A DNA stretch of 50,271 bases from an uncultured Megasphaera sp. (lineage in GTDB: Bacteria; Bacillota; Negativicutes; Veillonellales; Megasphaeraceae): positions 1-50,271 of the forward strand of contig NZ_UQBH01000016.1 of assembly GCF_900539295.1 (NCBI RefSeq). The letters are read 5' to 3'. Position 1 is the stretch's first letter, and every line of letters begins with the position of its first letter. Made by a program: the position numbers and the translations under genes. This document shows, piece by piece, positions 17,698 through 26,063 of the stretch. Below the pieces are notes generated by a model. It worked only from the letters and a program-made list of their open reading frames with translations. It did not search any database and had not been told where the DNA came from.

Positions 17698-18618
17698 ATG
17701 AAACGGGTTATTTCTATGATTTTGCTGAGTCTGGCCTGTCTCTTCATTGCAGCCTGTGCCCATCCCGAAGGCTATATTGACTTTACACAGCCCCAAGGGG
17801 CGCGGCCGGCTCTCGTGCAGCCGGGGGAAAAGCCCCTTCGCATTGCCTTTGCTTCCGTTATGTCACCGCGGGAGACGCGGCAGGTCTATCAGCAGATCGT
17901 CACTTATATTTCTCAGAAACAGCAGCGGCCGGCCGTGCTCATCCAGCGCCGGACCTATGAAGAACTGAACGCCCTCTTGGCGAACGGCGACGCCGACGTC
18001 GCTTTTTCGTCGACCGGGGCCTATGCTGCTTATCAGGGACAAGTGCCCATCGAGCTGCTGGCCATGGCCGAGACCAACGGTTCTTCCCACTACCAGACCT
18101 ACATCATTACGGCAGCTGACAGCGACATCCGGGATTTCAGCCAGCTCCGGGGGCGGGTTTTCGCCTTTACGGATCCCCTGAGTTACTCTGGCTGCCTGGC
18201 CGTTAAATTCCTGCTGGCCCAAGAAGGGGAGACGCCGGAAACCTTCTTTAACCGCTTCTTCTATACCCACGGCCATGATAAATCACTGTGGTCTGTCGCC
18301 AATCACCTGGCCGATGCCGCCGGTGTCGACAGTCAGATTTATGAACTCATGGCCGATACCAATCCGGCCCTTGCCAAAGAGGTTCGCATTCTGGACGCTT
18401 TGCCGGAAGCGCCGACCGGGCCGGTTGTCGTCCGCAGCGATTTGGACGGGGCGGAAAAAGAAGAGCTCCGCCATATCTTTTATACGATGCATAAAGACGA
18501 GGATTTAGCCAAGGCCATGAAGACCATCGTCATCGACCGTTTTATTCCGCCTGATGCGGCGGCGTATGATGATTTTAAACGGCAGTATGCGGCACAAAAA
18601 CGATTGGCAGGAACGTAA
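17698..18618 (+). CDS. PhnD-like substrate-binding lipoprotein (sensor component)
   Basis: 306 aa. Lipoprotein signal with lipobox LFIAAC at the signal-peptide end, then a phosphate/phosphonate-type periplasmic-binding fold (RIAFASVMSPRETRQVYQQI, DVAFSSTGAYAAY, FTDPLSYSGCLAVKFLL). No ABC permease or ATPase is nearby. The stop is 1 bp before the start of a histidine kinase gene, so it more likely serves as the extracellular sensor of that kinase, as HptA does in Staphylococcus (analogy). ATG 17698 is preceded by GGGAGG. Ligand probably a phosphorylated sugar or phosphoglycerate, given the adjacent OPA transporter. Confidence 0.8.
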   Translation: MKRVISMILLSLACLFIAACAHPEGYIDFTQPQGARPALVQPGEKPLRIAFASVMSPRETRQVYQQIVTYISQKQQRPAVLIQRRTYEELNALLANGDADVAFSSTGAYAAYQGQVPIELLAMAETNGSSHYQTYIITAADSDIRDFSQLRGRVFAFTDPLSYSGCLAVKFLLAQEGETPETFFNRFFYTHGHDKSLWSVANHLADAAGVDSQIYELMADTNPALAKEVRILDALPEAPTGPVVVRSDLDGAEKEELRHIFYTMHKDEDLAKAMKTIVIDRFIPPDAAAYDDFKRQYAAQKRLAGT

Positions 18619-18619
18619 G

Positions 18620-20063
18620 ATGAGAAACTACACGTTATACGTAAAATTTAATGTCCTCATCGTCGGCACGATTTTTATCTGCGGACTCCTGGCGGCGTCG
18701 CTGTTCCTCTATTCGACGAGTGAGTATATGAATCGTGAACTCGATGCTTCCGGGCGGGAACTGGCCGTGTCCATCGGACAGGTCATCAGCAACGACATCC
18801 TCGTCGACGACCGCTTTGACATGACCGAGCAGCTGCTCCATGCCCAACAGACGAACAGACAGGTCCGCTACATTCTGGTGACCTATCCGGACGGGCGCAT
18901 TCTGGCCAGCACCTTTACGGAAGGCTTGCCGAAAGGCCTTCCCGAGCGGCGGGATATGGGAAAAGACGGCCTCGAACAGACGCTGACCTTTGACAGTACC
19001 GAAGGCTATATCCGAGAAATCATCGTGCCCATCGACGGCGGCTTAGTCGGCTATTTCCGCGTCGGCCTGTCGGAGCGGCCCATGATGCAGCTCATGTGGA
19101 AGCGCTTTGTCGAGACCATGCTCATTATCTTGGCAATCTGCCTCGTGGCTTCGGCCTTGGCTACGCGATACGCCCGGGCTTTTCTGCGCCCCGTCCAGGC
19201 ATTGGCGAAGGCCATTCGGCAAATCGGCCGCGGCAATTACAGCGTCCGCGTTTCCGTCGACACCAAAGACGATGTCGGACAATTAGCCAAGGCCTTCAAT
19301 GTCATGAGTAATCGATTGGCCGTGAAAAATCGGGAGAATTCAAAACTTTTGACGGCGCTGCGGGAAAAAGGAAAGGAATCGGGTCTGGCTCATCGACCAG
19401 CTGTTTTCGGCCCGTGAAGATGAACGGCGCCGTATTTCGCGGGAACTCCACGATGAAACGAGTCAGTCTATGGTGTCGATTTTAGCTTATCTGCGGCTCA
19501 TTCAGGACCAGACTGAAAAGCCGGATGTGCGGGAATTGGTGACCGGTGTCCGCGACCTGACGAGAGAGACCTTGGAAGGCCTGCGCCATTTGGCGGTCAA
19601 TCTTCATCCGCCCCTCCTTGATGACTTAGGCCTCATCGTGGCCATTGAAAAATACTTGGAGACATATCGGCAGACACAGCCGGGGCTTACCGTTTCCTTT
19701 TATCATGACGGTGATATTGCTAAGGTGTCGCGTCCCGTGGCTCTGTTTTGTTACCGCATGGTACAGGAAGGGCTGACCAATATTGCCCGTCATGCCCGGG
19801 CCAAAACGGTGACCGTGGAACTGAAAATCCTGCCGTCTGCCCTGTCGCTGGTCATTGCCGATGACGGCGTCGGTTTTAGTGCCGACCGGGCTGAACAGGC
19901 TCGGCTCGACAATCATTTAGGACTGGTCAGTATGCGGGAACGGACGGATGTCTTAAACGGCACTTTTTGTATTGACGGCCAGCCGGGAAAAGGGACGACC
20001 CTGACCATAACCCTGCCGCTGTGTCTGAGTGAGGAGATGGACCATGAACATACTATTGGCTGA
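18620..20063 (+). pseudogene. NarL-partner histidine kinase (UhpB/HptS-like), frameshifted
   Basis: Sensor kinase interrupted by a single +1 shift. The first part (18620-19417) encodes a transmembrane helix, a dCache/PAS-like extracellular region, a second helix and a HAMP domain up to LLTALREK. After about 19362-19377 (a purine-rich GGGAAAAAGGAAAGG run) the coding potential moves to the next frame with a linker rich in E/R, the HisKA_3 H-box SRELHDETSQSM, and an HATPase domain (DDGVGFSA, GKGTTLTITLPL) to 20063. One extra base in the purine run would explain it. All domains are otherwise intact, so this may be a recent mutation, a phase-variable run or a sequencing error. The regulator gene overlaps its 3' end by 20 bp. 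Confidence 0.85.
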
Positions 20064-20664
20064 TGACCACCGCATTTTGCGGACCGGCTTGAAATTATTA
20101 TTAGCTTCGCAAGACGACTGTAAGGTCGTTGCCGAAGCGTCGAACGGACAGGAAGTCCTCGATATATTGGAAGAAACGGACGTCGACGTCGTCCTCCTCG
20201 ACTTATCCATGCCGGTCATGAACGGCATCGACTGCCTGAAGGAAATACGGCGCCGCCGGCACGACGTGAAAGTCCTGGTCCTTACCATGTACAGCGAACA
20301 GGAATACGTAACGGAACTGATGCAGCTCGGCGCCGACGGCTACTTGTGCAAGGATTCCCTCGACTCGGAACTGTTCAAGGGCCTTCACTCCGTCGCTGCC
20401 GGAAACCGTTATCTCAGTGAACGTGAAGCCCGGAGCCTCTTAGACAGTGTCTTAGAAGAGAAAAACGACGCACCGGCCTTGTCGGCGCGGGAACAGGAGG
20501 TCCTCGTGGCCCTGGTTCACGGCCATTCCTTGTCATCGATCGGCGAGACCCTTCATCTTTCTATCAAAACCGTTTCGACGTATAAAACGCGGCTGATGCA
20601 GAAACTCAATTGCAAGACGAAATCAGAACTTGTCGACTATGCCTTAAAGCATCGCTTGATGTAA
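20044..20664 (+). CDS. NarL/FixJ-type response regulator (UhpA/HptR-like)
   Basis: 206 aa: receiver domain (about 1-120) with acidic pocket LADDH, phospho-acceptor D53 in LLDLSMP and conserved Lys in LCKDS, followed by a LuxR-type HTH (about 140-206, LSAREQEVLVALVHG, SIKTVSTYKTRLMQKL). Start ATG 20044 follows GAGGAG and overlaps the kinase end, the usual kinase-regulator coupling. It likely activates the OPA transporter gene upstream (inference from UhpA and HptR). With the kinase frameshifted, phosphorylation might depend on cross-talk or be lost. Confidence 0.9.
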   Translation: MNILLADDHRILRTGLKLLLASQDDCKVVAEASNGQEVLDILEETDVDVVLLDLSMPVMNGIDCLKEIRRRRHDVKVLVLTMYSEQEYVTELMQLGADGYLCKDSLDSELFKGLHSVAAGNRYLSEREARSLLDSVLEEKNDAPALSAREQEVLVALVHGHSLSSIGETLHLSIKTVSTYKTRLMQKLNCKTKSELVDYALKHRLM

Positions 20665-20681
20665 CTTCTTCGGGCATACAA

Positions 20682-20709
20682 AAAAGCATTGCCCGAAGGC
20701 AATGCTTTT
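20682..20709. terminator. Bidirectional terminator
   Basis: A 12-bp perfect stem (20682-20693 with 20698-20709) with a CGAA tetraloop, an A-run before and a T-run after. Shared by the response regulator gene and the convergent LysR gene. Confidence 0.9.
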
Positions 20710-20719
20710 GGTCGTCAGA

Positions 20720-21673
20720 TTATTCTTCTTCGGTTGTATCTGCAAGTGAAGGCTGACCGGCTGCGGCATTTTGAATGGCCGTGCTGGCGTCTTTGAAGTA
20801 GTCCTTAAAGGACTGAACCCAGGTCCGTGACGGATGGGAAAGATAGCCCTTGCTTTTCCAAATGAGAGCCAGCGTCCAGTACAGGTGAGGCTGGGTCAGG
20901 GGAACCGATACGGCAAGGTCCGGAGAAATGCGCTGGCAGATCGTATGGGGCATGAGGGAGATGCCGAGCTTGCCCGATACCATCTGGGCCAGGAAGTCCC
21001 AGTTGCTGGAGCGGCAGACAATCTTCGGATGAGCCATGATTTCCTGAAAAGCCGAGCGTAAATAGGGATTTAAGGAGAAGCCGTTGGGATAGAAAACGAA
21101 GGTTTCGTCCTTAATATCCGATAAGGTCAGGGACGGCTGCGAGGCCAAAGGATGGTCCGGCCAGAGAACGACGTCGAGAGGCTCTTCATGGAAAATAAAG
21201 AATTCATAAGGGATTTCAGTCGTAATCGGCAGGGCGACGAAACCGACCTGAATGAGTCCGTCGTCGATCGCCGAGACGACGTCTTGGGAGCCGACTTCCT
21301 TCATTTCCAATTCGATTTTAGGATAGGTATTGATGAAATGAGCGATAAACGGCGCGATGACAGAAGACCCGATCATAGGCGGAACACCGACGGATAGCTT
21401 GCCGGAGTTGAGCAGTTGGGGTGATTCCATTTCTTCATTCAGCTGGGTGAAGCCCTTGATGAGCTCTTCGATTTTAGGAAGCAGGTAGGACCCCGTTTCC
21501 GTAAGCTCTACATTCTTACCCTTGCGGTCAAATAATTGCACACCCCAATGTTCTTCCAGGGCCTTGATGCCTTTACTGATGGACGGCTGGCTGATGTGCA
21601 GCGATTTGGAAGCCTTGGTAAAGCTTTTTTTATGAGCGACTTCGATGAAGTATGTCAATTGGAATAAATCCAT
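20720..21673 (-). CDS. LysR-family regulator (CynR/CysL-like)
   Basis: LysR regulator of 317 aa. It has the canonical N-terminus MDLFQLTYFIEVAHKKSFTK with HTH to about residue 60 and an effector-binding domain (about 88-295). The start is uncertain: ATG 21673 gives the typical LysR N-terminus, with GAGAGGTG 12 nt upstream. A GTG at 21688 overlaps that site. It stands alone between a shared terminator and the divergent dinB gene, with no clear target operon. The 223-bp gap to dinB holds nothing else recognised. Confidence 0.83.
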   Translation of the reverse strand: MDLFQLTYFIEVAHKKSFTKASKSLHISQPSISKGIKALEEHWGVQLFDRKGKNVELTETGSYLLPKIEELIKGFTQLNEEMESPQLLNSGKLSVGVPPMIGSSVIAPFIAHFINTYPKIELEMKEVGSQDVVSAIDDGLIQVGFVALPITTEIPYEFFIFHEEPLDVVLWPDHPLASQPSLTLSDIKDETFVFYPNGFSLNPYLRSAFQEIMAHPKIVCRSSNWDFLAQMVSGKLGISLMPHTICQRISPDLAVSVPLTQPHLYWTLALIWKSKGYLSHPSRTWVQSFKDYFKDASTAIQNAAAGQPSLADTTEEE

Positions 21674-21896
21674 AATGTACTGTTTCACCTCTCTTTGGTA
21701 TTCTTATAGTTTACCATATTACGGAATGAAAATCCAATAGCAGGCGTCCGCTGTAATCAGCGTAATTCCGCCGTTTTTACAGACCTTTTTCTTTTCGGCA
21801 GGGACGCAGGACTTCCTTTATGGAGAGGAAGGGGAGTCACTGTATTTACAAGACGGCGCCGGTGTATCATAATAGAGACAGAGAGGGAGGGAGCTT

Positions 21897-23072
21897 ATGG
21901 CAACGCGATGGATTATGCACGTCGATATGGATGCCTTTTACGCGTCCATCGAGCAGAGAGACAATCCGGCTTTGAAGGGCCTGCCGGTCGTTGTCGGCGG
22001 CCTTATGGACCGCGGTGTTGTGGCCACGGCCTCCTATGAAGCGCGGCGTTATGGCATTCATTCGGCCATGAGTATGAAGGCAGCGCGGAGACTTTGCCCG
22101 AACGGCGTCTTTTTACCGGTTCGGATGGCGGCCTATCGGCGCGTTTCTCATCAGATTCGCTTGATATTGTCGCATTATTCCCCATATATCGAACCCTTAG
22201 CCTTGGACGAAGCCTTTTTGGATGTGTCAGGCATGGAGCGCCATTATCCGGATATCGTCGATATCGGAAAAGCCGTTAAAGATGAGATTTATCGGACGAC
22301 GGGCCTCGTCGCTTCGGCAGGGATCGCCCCCAATAAGTTCTTAGCTAAATTGGCTTCGGACCTGCAAAAACCGGACGGATTGGTCTGGATTCCTTACGGG
22401 AAGGAACAGGAAATCTTGGCTCCTCTGCCAATCAGCCGTTTATGGGGCGTCGGCAAGGTGACGGCAGAAACCTTGAAGAAGGGCGGATATCATAGGATCG
22501 GCGATATTTCAGCGTCCAGTCCCGATGCCTTGAAGCCCCTGTTGGGCAATCAGGCTGAGCGGATTTACCACCTGTCCCTGGGCCGGGATAATCGGCCCTT
22601 GGAGGTGCGCCGGCGGCCCCAGTCGGTGGGCAATGAACATACCTACAGTCGTGATTTGACCCTTCCGTCGGAAGTGGACGAGCAGTTTCGCCTCTTGGCC
22701 AATGAAGTAGCCTGGCGCCTTCGCCAGAGCCGTCTTATGGGACGGACGATTACCATTAAGATTCGTTATGCGTCGTTTAAGACGATCACCCGGTCGCTGA
22801 CCCTCAGCGATATGGGGACGGCTTCGGAAGAGCAATTATATTTTTCGGCGAAAAAATTGTATAATAAGGACAAGGGGCATGAGCCGATTCGTCTGTTGGG
22901 CCTCACCGTCAGCCAGCTCCAGCCGTATCAAGTCCAAGGCGATTTATTTTCGGAAGACGAAGAGACCAAGGAGAAGGTCATCGAGGCCATCGACAAATTG
23001 CAGCAGCGGTTTGGCCGCACGGCCATCATGAAAGGGTTTTTATGGGAAATGTCCCATGACAAGGATACGTAA
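21897..23072 (+). CDS. dinB: DNA polymerase IV (Y-family)
   Basis: Translesion DNA polymerase of 391 aa. The Y-family catalytic motifs are present: MHVDMDAFYASIEQ near the N-terminus, the fingers YEARRYGI, and LDEAFLDVS with the catalytic Asp-Glu pair. The helix-hairpin-helix WGVGKVTAETLKKGG and a little-finger domain follow. The C-terminus lacks an obvious beta-clamp peptide of the usual type, though LQPYQVQGDLFSEDE contains QGDLF, which could bind the clamp. ATG 21897 follows GGGAGGGAG. It is followed at 17 bp by a small conserved gene. No LexA box was recognised upstream. Confidence 0.95.
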   Translation: MATRWIMHVDMDAFYASIEQRDNPALKGLPVVVGGLMDRGVVATASYEARRYGIHSAMSMKAARRLCPNGVFLPVRMAAYRRVSHQIRLILSHYSPYIEPLALDEAFLDVSGMERHYPDIVDIGKAVKDEIYRTTGLVASAGIAPNKFLAKLASDLQKPDGLVWIPYGKEQEILAPLPISRLWGVGKVTAETLKKGGYHRIGDISASSPDALKPLLGNQAERIYHLSLGRDNRPLEVRRRPQSVGNEHTYSRDLTLPSEVDEQFRLLANEVAWRLRQSRLMGRTITIKIRYASFKTITRSLTLSDMGTASEEQLYFSAKKLYNKDKGHEPIRLLGLTVSQLQPYQVQGDLFSEDEETKEKVIEAIDKLQQRFGRTAIMKGFLWEMSHDKDT

Positions 23073-23089
23073 AAAAAGGAGTTTTAGAC

Positions 23090-23377
23090 ATGGCAATTTT
23101 TAAAGTCGTCGCCCATACCGGTGACAATAACAACGGGTATATCGAGTATAATACGGAAACGAAGGAACTGGGCGTTCATCTGAATGATGAAGCCGTAAAC
23201 GAACGGGCACGGGAGTATTTGACGACGGAAAAGGTCCTTCATCAGTACACCGACCTTTCTCAGTACAAAACTATCAGTGCCGTTCCGACGTCGAGCTTGG
23301 AAACGCTGAAACTGGCCATGTGTTATATGTGGCGGGCGACAGGTGTCCACATCGATTGGAGCCGTCCCGTCGAATAA
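23090..23377 (+). CDS. Small conserved hypothetical protein
   Basis: 95 aa, no signal or membrane segment. It starts behind AAGGAG 17 bp after dinB, so they are probably co-transcribed. The composition is alternating beta/alpha (FKVVAHTGDNNNGYIEYNTETKELGVHL, then helices). I do not recognise the family. It lies directly before the DnaA-box cluster. Confidence 0.65.
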   Translation: MAIFKVVAHTGDNNNGYIEYNTETKELGVHLNDEAVNERAREYLTTEKVLHQYTDLSQYKTISAVPTSSLETLKLAMCYMWRATGVHIDWSRPVE

Positions 23378-23401
23378 GACGCCCTTGGTTTCATTCACAA
23401 T

Positions 23402-23763
23402 GTATCCACATTTTCTGTGTACAACAGTGACAGAAATGTGGATATTTTTTTTGAAGCCGCATAGTTGTGCAGATTTTCTCGGTGTATACTTTAAGGAGAT
23501 TATGTATTGAAATGTGGATAAGTCCCGTGGATAAATATATATCCCCAGTGGAAAGACTGATTAAATGGCTTAACTAAGCTATTTTCTTGGAGGAAAATAT
23601 GAATATTCACAATGTGTATAATTCTTGTAGAAATGTGGATAAGTGGAGAAGATGATTTACTCACAATATGTGGATAGATTGTGGAAAGATATCCACAGTA
23701 GGACAAAGCATAAAAACGCCATTTTCGGACATATTCACAAGTTATCCACTTTATATATCCACA
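23402..23763. other. Cluster of about ten DnaA boxes (oriC- or datA-like)
   Basis: The roughly 450-bp gap before nagA carries two perfect DnaA boxes (TTATCCACA in reverse orientation, TGTGGATAA, at 23513-23521 and 23634-23642). Eight more 9-mers have a single mismatch: 23402, 23437, 23526, 23613, 23669, 23689, 23742 and 23755 (starts). Both orientations occur and several flank A/T-rich runs. No dnaA, dnaN, rpmH or other replication gene is in the window. It could be a chromosomal origin element, a DnaA-titration or reactivation site (datA/DARS-like), or a DnaA-controlled promoter for nagA. Confidence 0.75.
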
Positions 23764-23765
23764 AT

Positions 23766-23794
23766 TTCCACAGCTTTTATGTTTGTGGTATACT
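23766..23794 (+). promoter_or_regulatory. Candidate nagA promoter at edge of DnaA-box cluster
   Basis: TTCCAC (23766-23771), 17-bp spacer, TATACT (23789-23794), 36 bp before the nagA ATG. The -35 abuts the last DnaA box (23755-23763), so bound DnaA could affect it. Confidence 0.5.
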
Positions 23795-23829
23795 GGAAAT
23801 AGTGAATACGATTTTAGGAGGCGTGTATC

Positions 23830-24987
23830 ATGAAAGCAATTATCGACGGACTTTTAGTCCTGCCGAATGAAATTGTCAATGGACAGGTTATTATGTATGA
23901 AAAAGATATATGGCGCATCGTTCCGCGCAAGCAGTTCAGAGTGGGCATGTGTTCGGAATTTATCGATGCCAACGGAGGGTTTGTCGTTCCCGGCTTTATT
24001 AATGAACACATTCACGGCTGTGCCGGTGCTGACGTCATGGATGACGATGACCGGGCCCTGCCGACGATTCAGCAGGCGCTGCCGGCGACGGGCGTCACGT
24101 CCTTTGCGGCGACGACGATGACCATGGAACAAGGTGTCATTGAAAAAGCCTTGAAGCGGATCAGAACGGCGAAGGAAAATTATACCGGCGGGGCCCAGGT
24201 CCTCGGGGCGCACCTGGAAGGGCCTTTTGTAAGCCCCCTCTATAAGGGGTCTCAGTCCGAAGACTGCATACAGGATCCGGATTTCTCTTGGCTGGAACCT
24301 TATGCCGACGTCATAAAAATCATCACCTTGGCTCCGGAACGCTTAAAGAATAAACAGTTCCTGCAGGCCTGTAAGGATAAGGGAATCGTCGTATCCTTAG
24401 GTCATTCGGGTGCTTCTTTTGAACAGGCCGCGGACTGCATGGAAACCCTCGGAGACTGCCATGTAACCCATCTGTATAATGCCATGACGCCCTTCCGCCA
24501 CCGGGAACCGGGCCTCGTCGGCGCCGCCCTCCTTCATAAAGATGCCTGCTGCGAACTGATTTGCGATAATCTGCACGTTCATCCGGCAGCTCAGAAACTG
24601 GCCTATCAGATGAAAGGACGGGACGGCCTCATCTTAGTCACCGATTCGATGCGTGCCTGCCTCCAAGGTGATGGTGAATCGAGCCTGGGCGGTCAGAAGG
24701 TATTCGTAAAGAATGGCGAAGCCCGCCTGGCTGACGGGACACTGGCAGCCAGTGTAGCGCCTATGAATGAAGTCATCCTCAACTTTATTCTGAACTCCGG
24801 AGCCGCCCTTCCCGACGTCATCGCCATGGCTACGATCAATCCGGCCAAAGCCCTCGGCGTTTACGACCGCATCGGATCTCTCGAAGAAGGCAAACAGGCC
24901 GATATCGTCGTATTGGACAGCAATGACTTCCATGTAAAATCTACGGTCGTCGCCGGTGAACTGGTGTACAACGAACCGATACAATAA
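23830..24987 (+). CDS. nagA: N-acetylglucosamine-6-phosphate deacetylase
   Basis: 385 aa. Deacetylates GlcNAc-6-P to glucosamine-6-P in the cytosol. The amidohydrolase-type metal and catalytic residues are visible: NEHIHG, HLEGPF, LGHSGAS, THLYNAM and the catalytic Asp in LVTDSM, with the C-terminal NPAKALGVYDRIGSLEEGKQADIVVLD. ATG follows TTAGGAGG. It is a single gene between the DnaA-box region and a strong terminator, with an ROK kinase gene convergent. No nagB is in the window. Confidence 0.95.
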   Translation: MKAIIDGLLVLPNEIVNGQVIMYEKDIWRIVPRKQFRVGMCSEFIDANGGFVVPGFINEHIHGCAGADVMDDDDRALPTIQQALPATGVTSFAATTMTMEQGVIEKALKRIRTAKENYTGGAQVLGAHLEGPFVSPLYKGSQSEDCIQDPDFSWLEPYADVIKIITLAPERLKNKQFLQACKDKGIVVSLGHSGASFEQAADCMETLGDCHVTHLYNAMTPFRHREPGLVGAALLHKDACCELICDNLHVHPAAQKLAYQMKGRDGLILVTDSMRACLQGDGESSLGGQKVFVKNGEARLADGTLAASVAPMNEVILNFILNSGAALPDVIAMATINPAKALGVYDRIGSLEEGKQADIVVLDSNDFHVKSTVVAGELVYNEPIQ

Positions 24988-25006
24988 AATCTATTATATG
25001 TAATAT

Positions 25007-25046
25007 AAAGAAGGCCAAGGTGTTCTGTCACCTTGACCTTCTTTTT
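25007..25046 (+). terminator. Terminator between nagA and ROK kinase
   Basis: 16-bp stem with one mismatch (25007-25022 with 25029-25044), 6-nt loop, then T-run. Confidence 0.88.
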
Positions 25047-25059
25047 TGTCGGATAGAAT

Positions 25060-25938
25060 CTATCCGAGTGCTGATTTTTGATTTTTCAGTACATATAGAG
25101 CGCCTAAGAGACCGGCGTCATTTTGAAGTTTAGCGAAAGCGAGGCCCTTGGGCGGAAGCATCCTTTCAGGCAGGCGTTCGGACAAGGCTGTTTCGAGTGG
25201 GCTGCGTATCAAATCGCTCTGGCTCATAATGCCGCCGCCGACGATGATTTGCTCGGGGTTGAAGAGGCTGATGATATTGGTGAGGCCGTCGGCCAAATTT
25301 TGGCAGAATGTATGGAAAATCGGGAGTACCTGCGGGTCCTTCTCGCGAATCCATTGAAAGGCCCGGTAGCCGTCGACGTCTTTCGGTGCGGCGTCCTTTG
25401 CTTTTGCGATTTCCCGGCAGAGAAAGGCGGCAGAAGCGACGTCGTGGAAGCGGCCGGCAGGAAGACGCATATAGGCGATTTCGCCGGCTGCGAAGCGGGC
25501 TCCGTGCAGTACCCGACCATTTTCTATGATAGCGCCGCCGATGCTGGTGCCGACGGTTACGGCAAAGAACGAGGAGGCGCCCTTTCCGGCACCGAGCCAA
25601 TATTCACCGAGGGCGGCACAGTTGGTATCGTTTTCGACGCTGACCGGTAGATTGAATTCTGCCTCTAGCAACGTTTTCCACGGCGTTCCTGTATAGCCGG
25701 GGATGGAGAGGGCGTATTCTACCGTGCCGGTTCCCGTGTTTACGATGCCTGCCGTCGACAGGGCGATGCCGGCAAGGGATACCTCTTCCTGCTGCTGACG
25801 GATCAGGCTGCGAACGGCAGCGACGATGGCCGGGCCGTCTCCCGATGGGACGAGGCCTCTTTGGCGGAAGTGTCCTTCTTCGTCGATGAGGCCGAATTTG
25901 ATCGCTGTTCCGCCGACATCAAAGCAACTGTAAATCAT
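25060..25938 (-). CDS. ROK-family sugar kinase lacking the zinc motif
   Basis: 292 aa. Phosphate-binding DVGGTAIKFG at the N-terminus, the catalytic Asp in VENDTNCAALGE, TVGTSIGGAII, and the C-terminal IIVGGGIM. The usual ROK signature GHxxxx...CxCGxxGCxE is absent: after AAGEIAYM comes an Arg/His/Ala stretch with only one later cysteine, as in the beta-glucoside-kinase-like (BglK) branch. It may phosphorylate a glucoside, ManNAc or GlcNAc; closeness to nagA hints at amino sugars but the genes are convergent. Start ATG 25938. Confidence 0.8.
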   Translation of the reverse strand: MIYSCFDVGGTAIKFGLIDEEGHFRQRGLVPSGDGPAIVAAVRSLIRQQQEEVSLAGIALSTAGIVNTGTGTVEYALSIPGYTGTPWKTLLEAEFNLPVSVENDTNCAALGEYWLGAGKGASSFFAVTVGTSIGGAIIENGRVLHGARFAAGEIAYMRLPAGRFHDVASAAFLCREIAKAKDAAPKDVDGYRAFQWIREKDPQVLPIFHTFCQNLADGLTNIISLFNPEQIIVGGGIMSQSDLIRSPLETALSERLPERMLPPKGLAFAKLQNDAGLLGALYVLKNQKSALG

Positions 25939-25973
25939 TATAGTTCACATCCTTTTTACGAGTAAAAGTTAAC

Positions 25974-26028
25974 TTATACAAATATTATACATGGATTTGA
26001 CAGTTTCTATGTATAAGGTCCCTATACT
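25974..26028 (+). promoter_or_regulatory. Pho-box-like array and promoter of alkaline phosphatase
   Basis: Three 7-mers with exact 11-bp period: TTATACA (25974), TTATACA (25985) and TTTGACA (25996), with a weak fourth at 26007. A -10 TATACT is at 26023-26028. The 7+4 layout and its placement just before the -10 are those of PhoB/PhoP binding sites. The gene is an alkaline phosphatase, a classic phosphate-starvation target. Confidence 0.65.
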
Positions 26029-26063
26029 GTTCTTATCAATGTAGTCTTTTAGGAGGTCATGAT

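Noticed and set aside
19350..19440. Programmed ribosomal frameshift in the kinase
   Set aside because: A +1 shift is needed, and no recognised +1 signal or stop-codon slippery site is seen; mutation or sequencing error is simpler.
23402..23763. CRISPR array or tandem-repeat locus
   Set aside because: The repeats are 9-bp DnaA boxes at irregular spacing and in both orientations, with no constant repeat or spacer length.
23402..23763. Firm call as the chromosomal origin oriC
   Set aside because: No dnaA, dnaN or other replication genes are nearby and GC skew cannot be judged from this window; left as a DnaA-box cluster.
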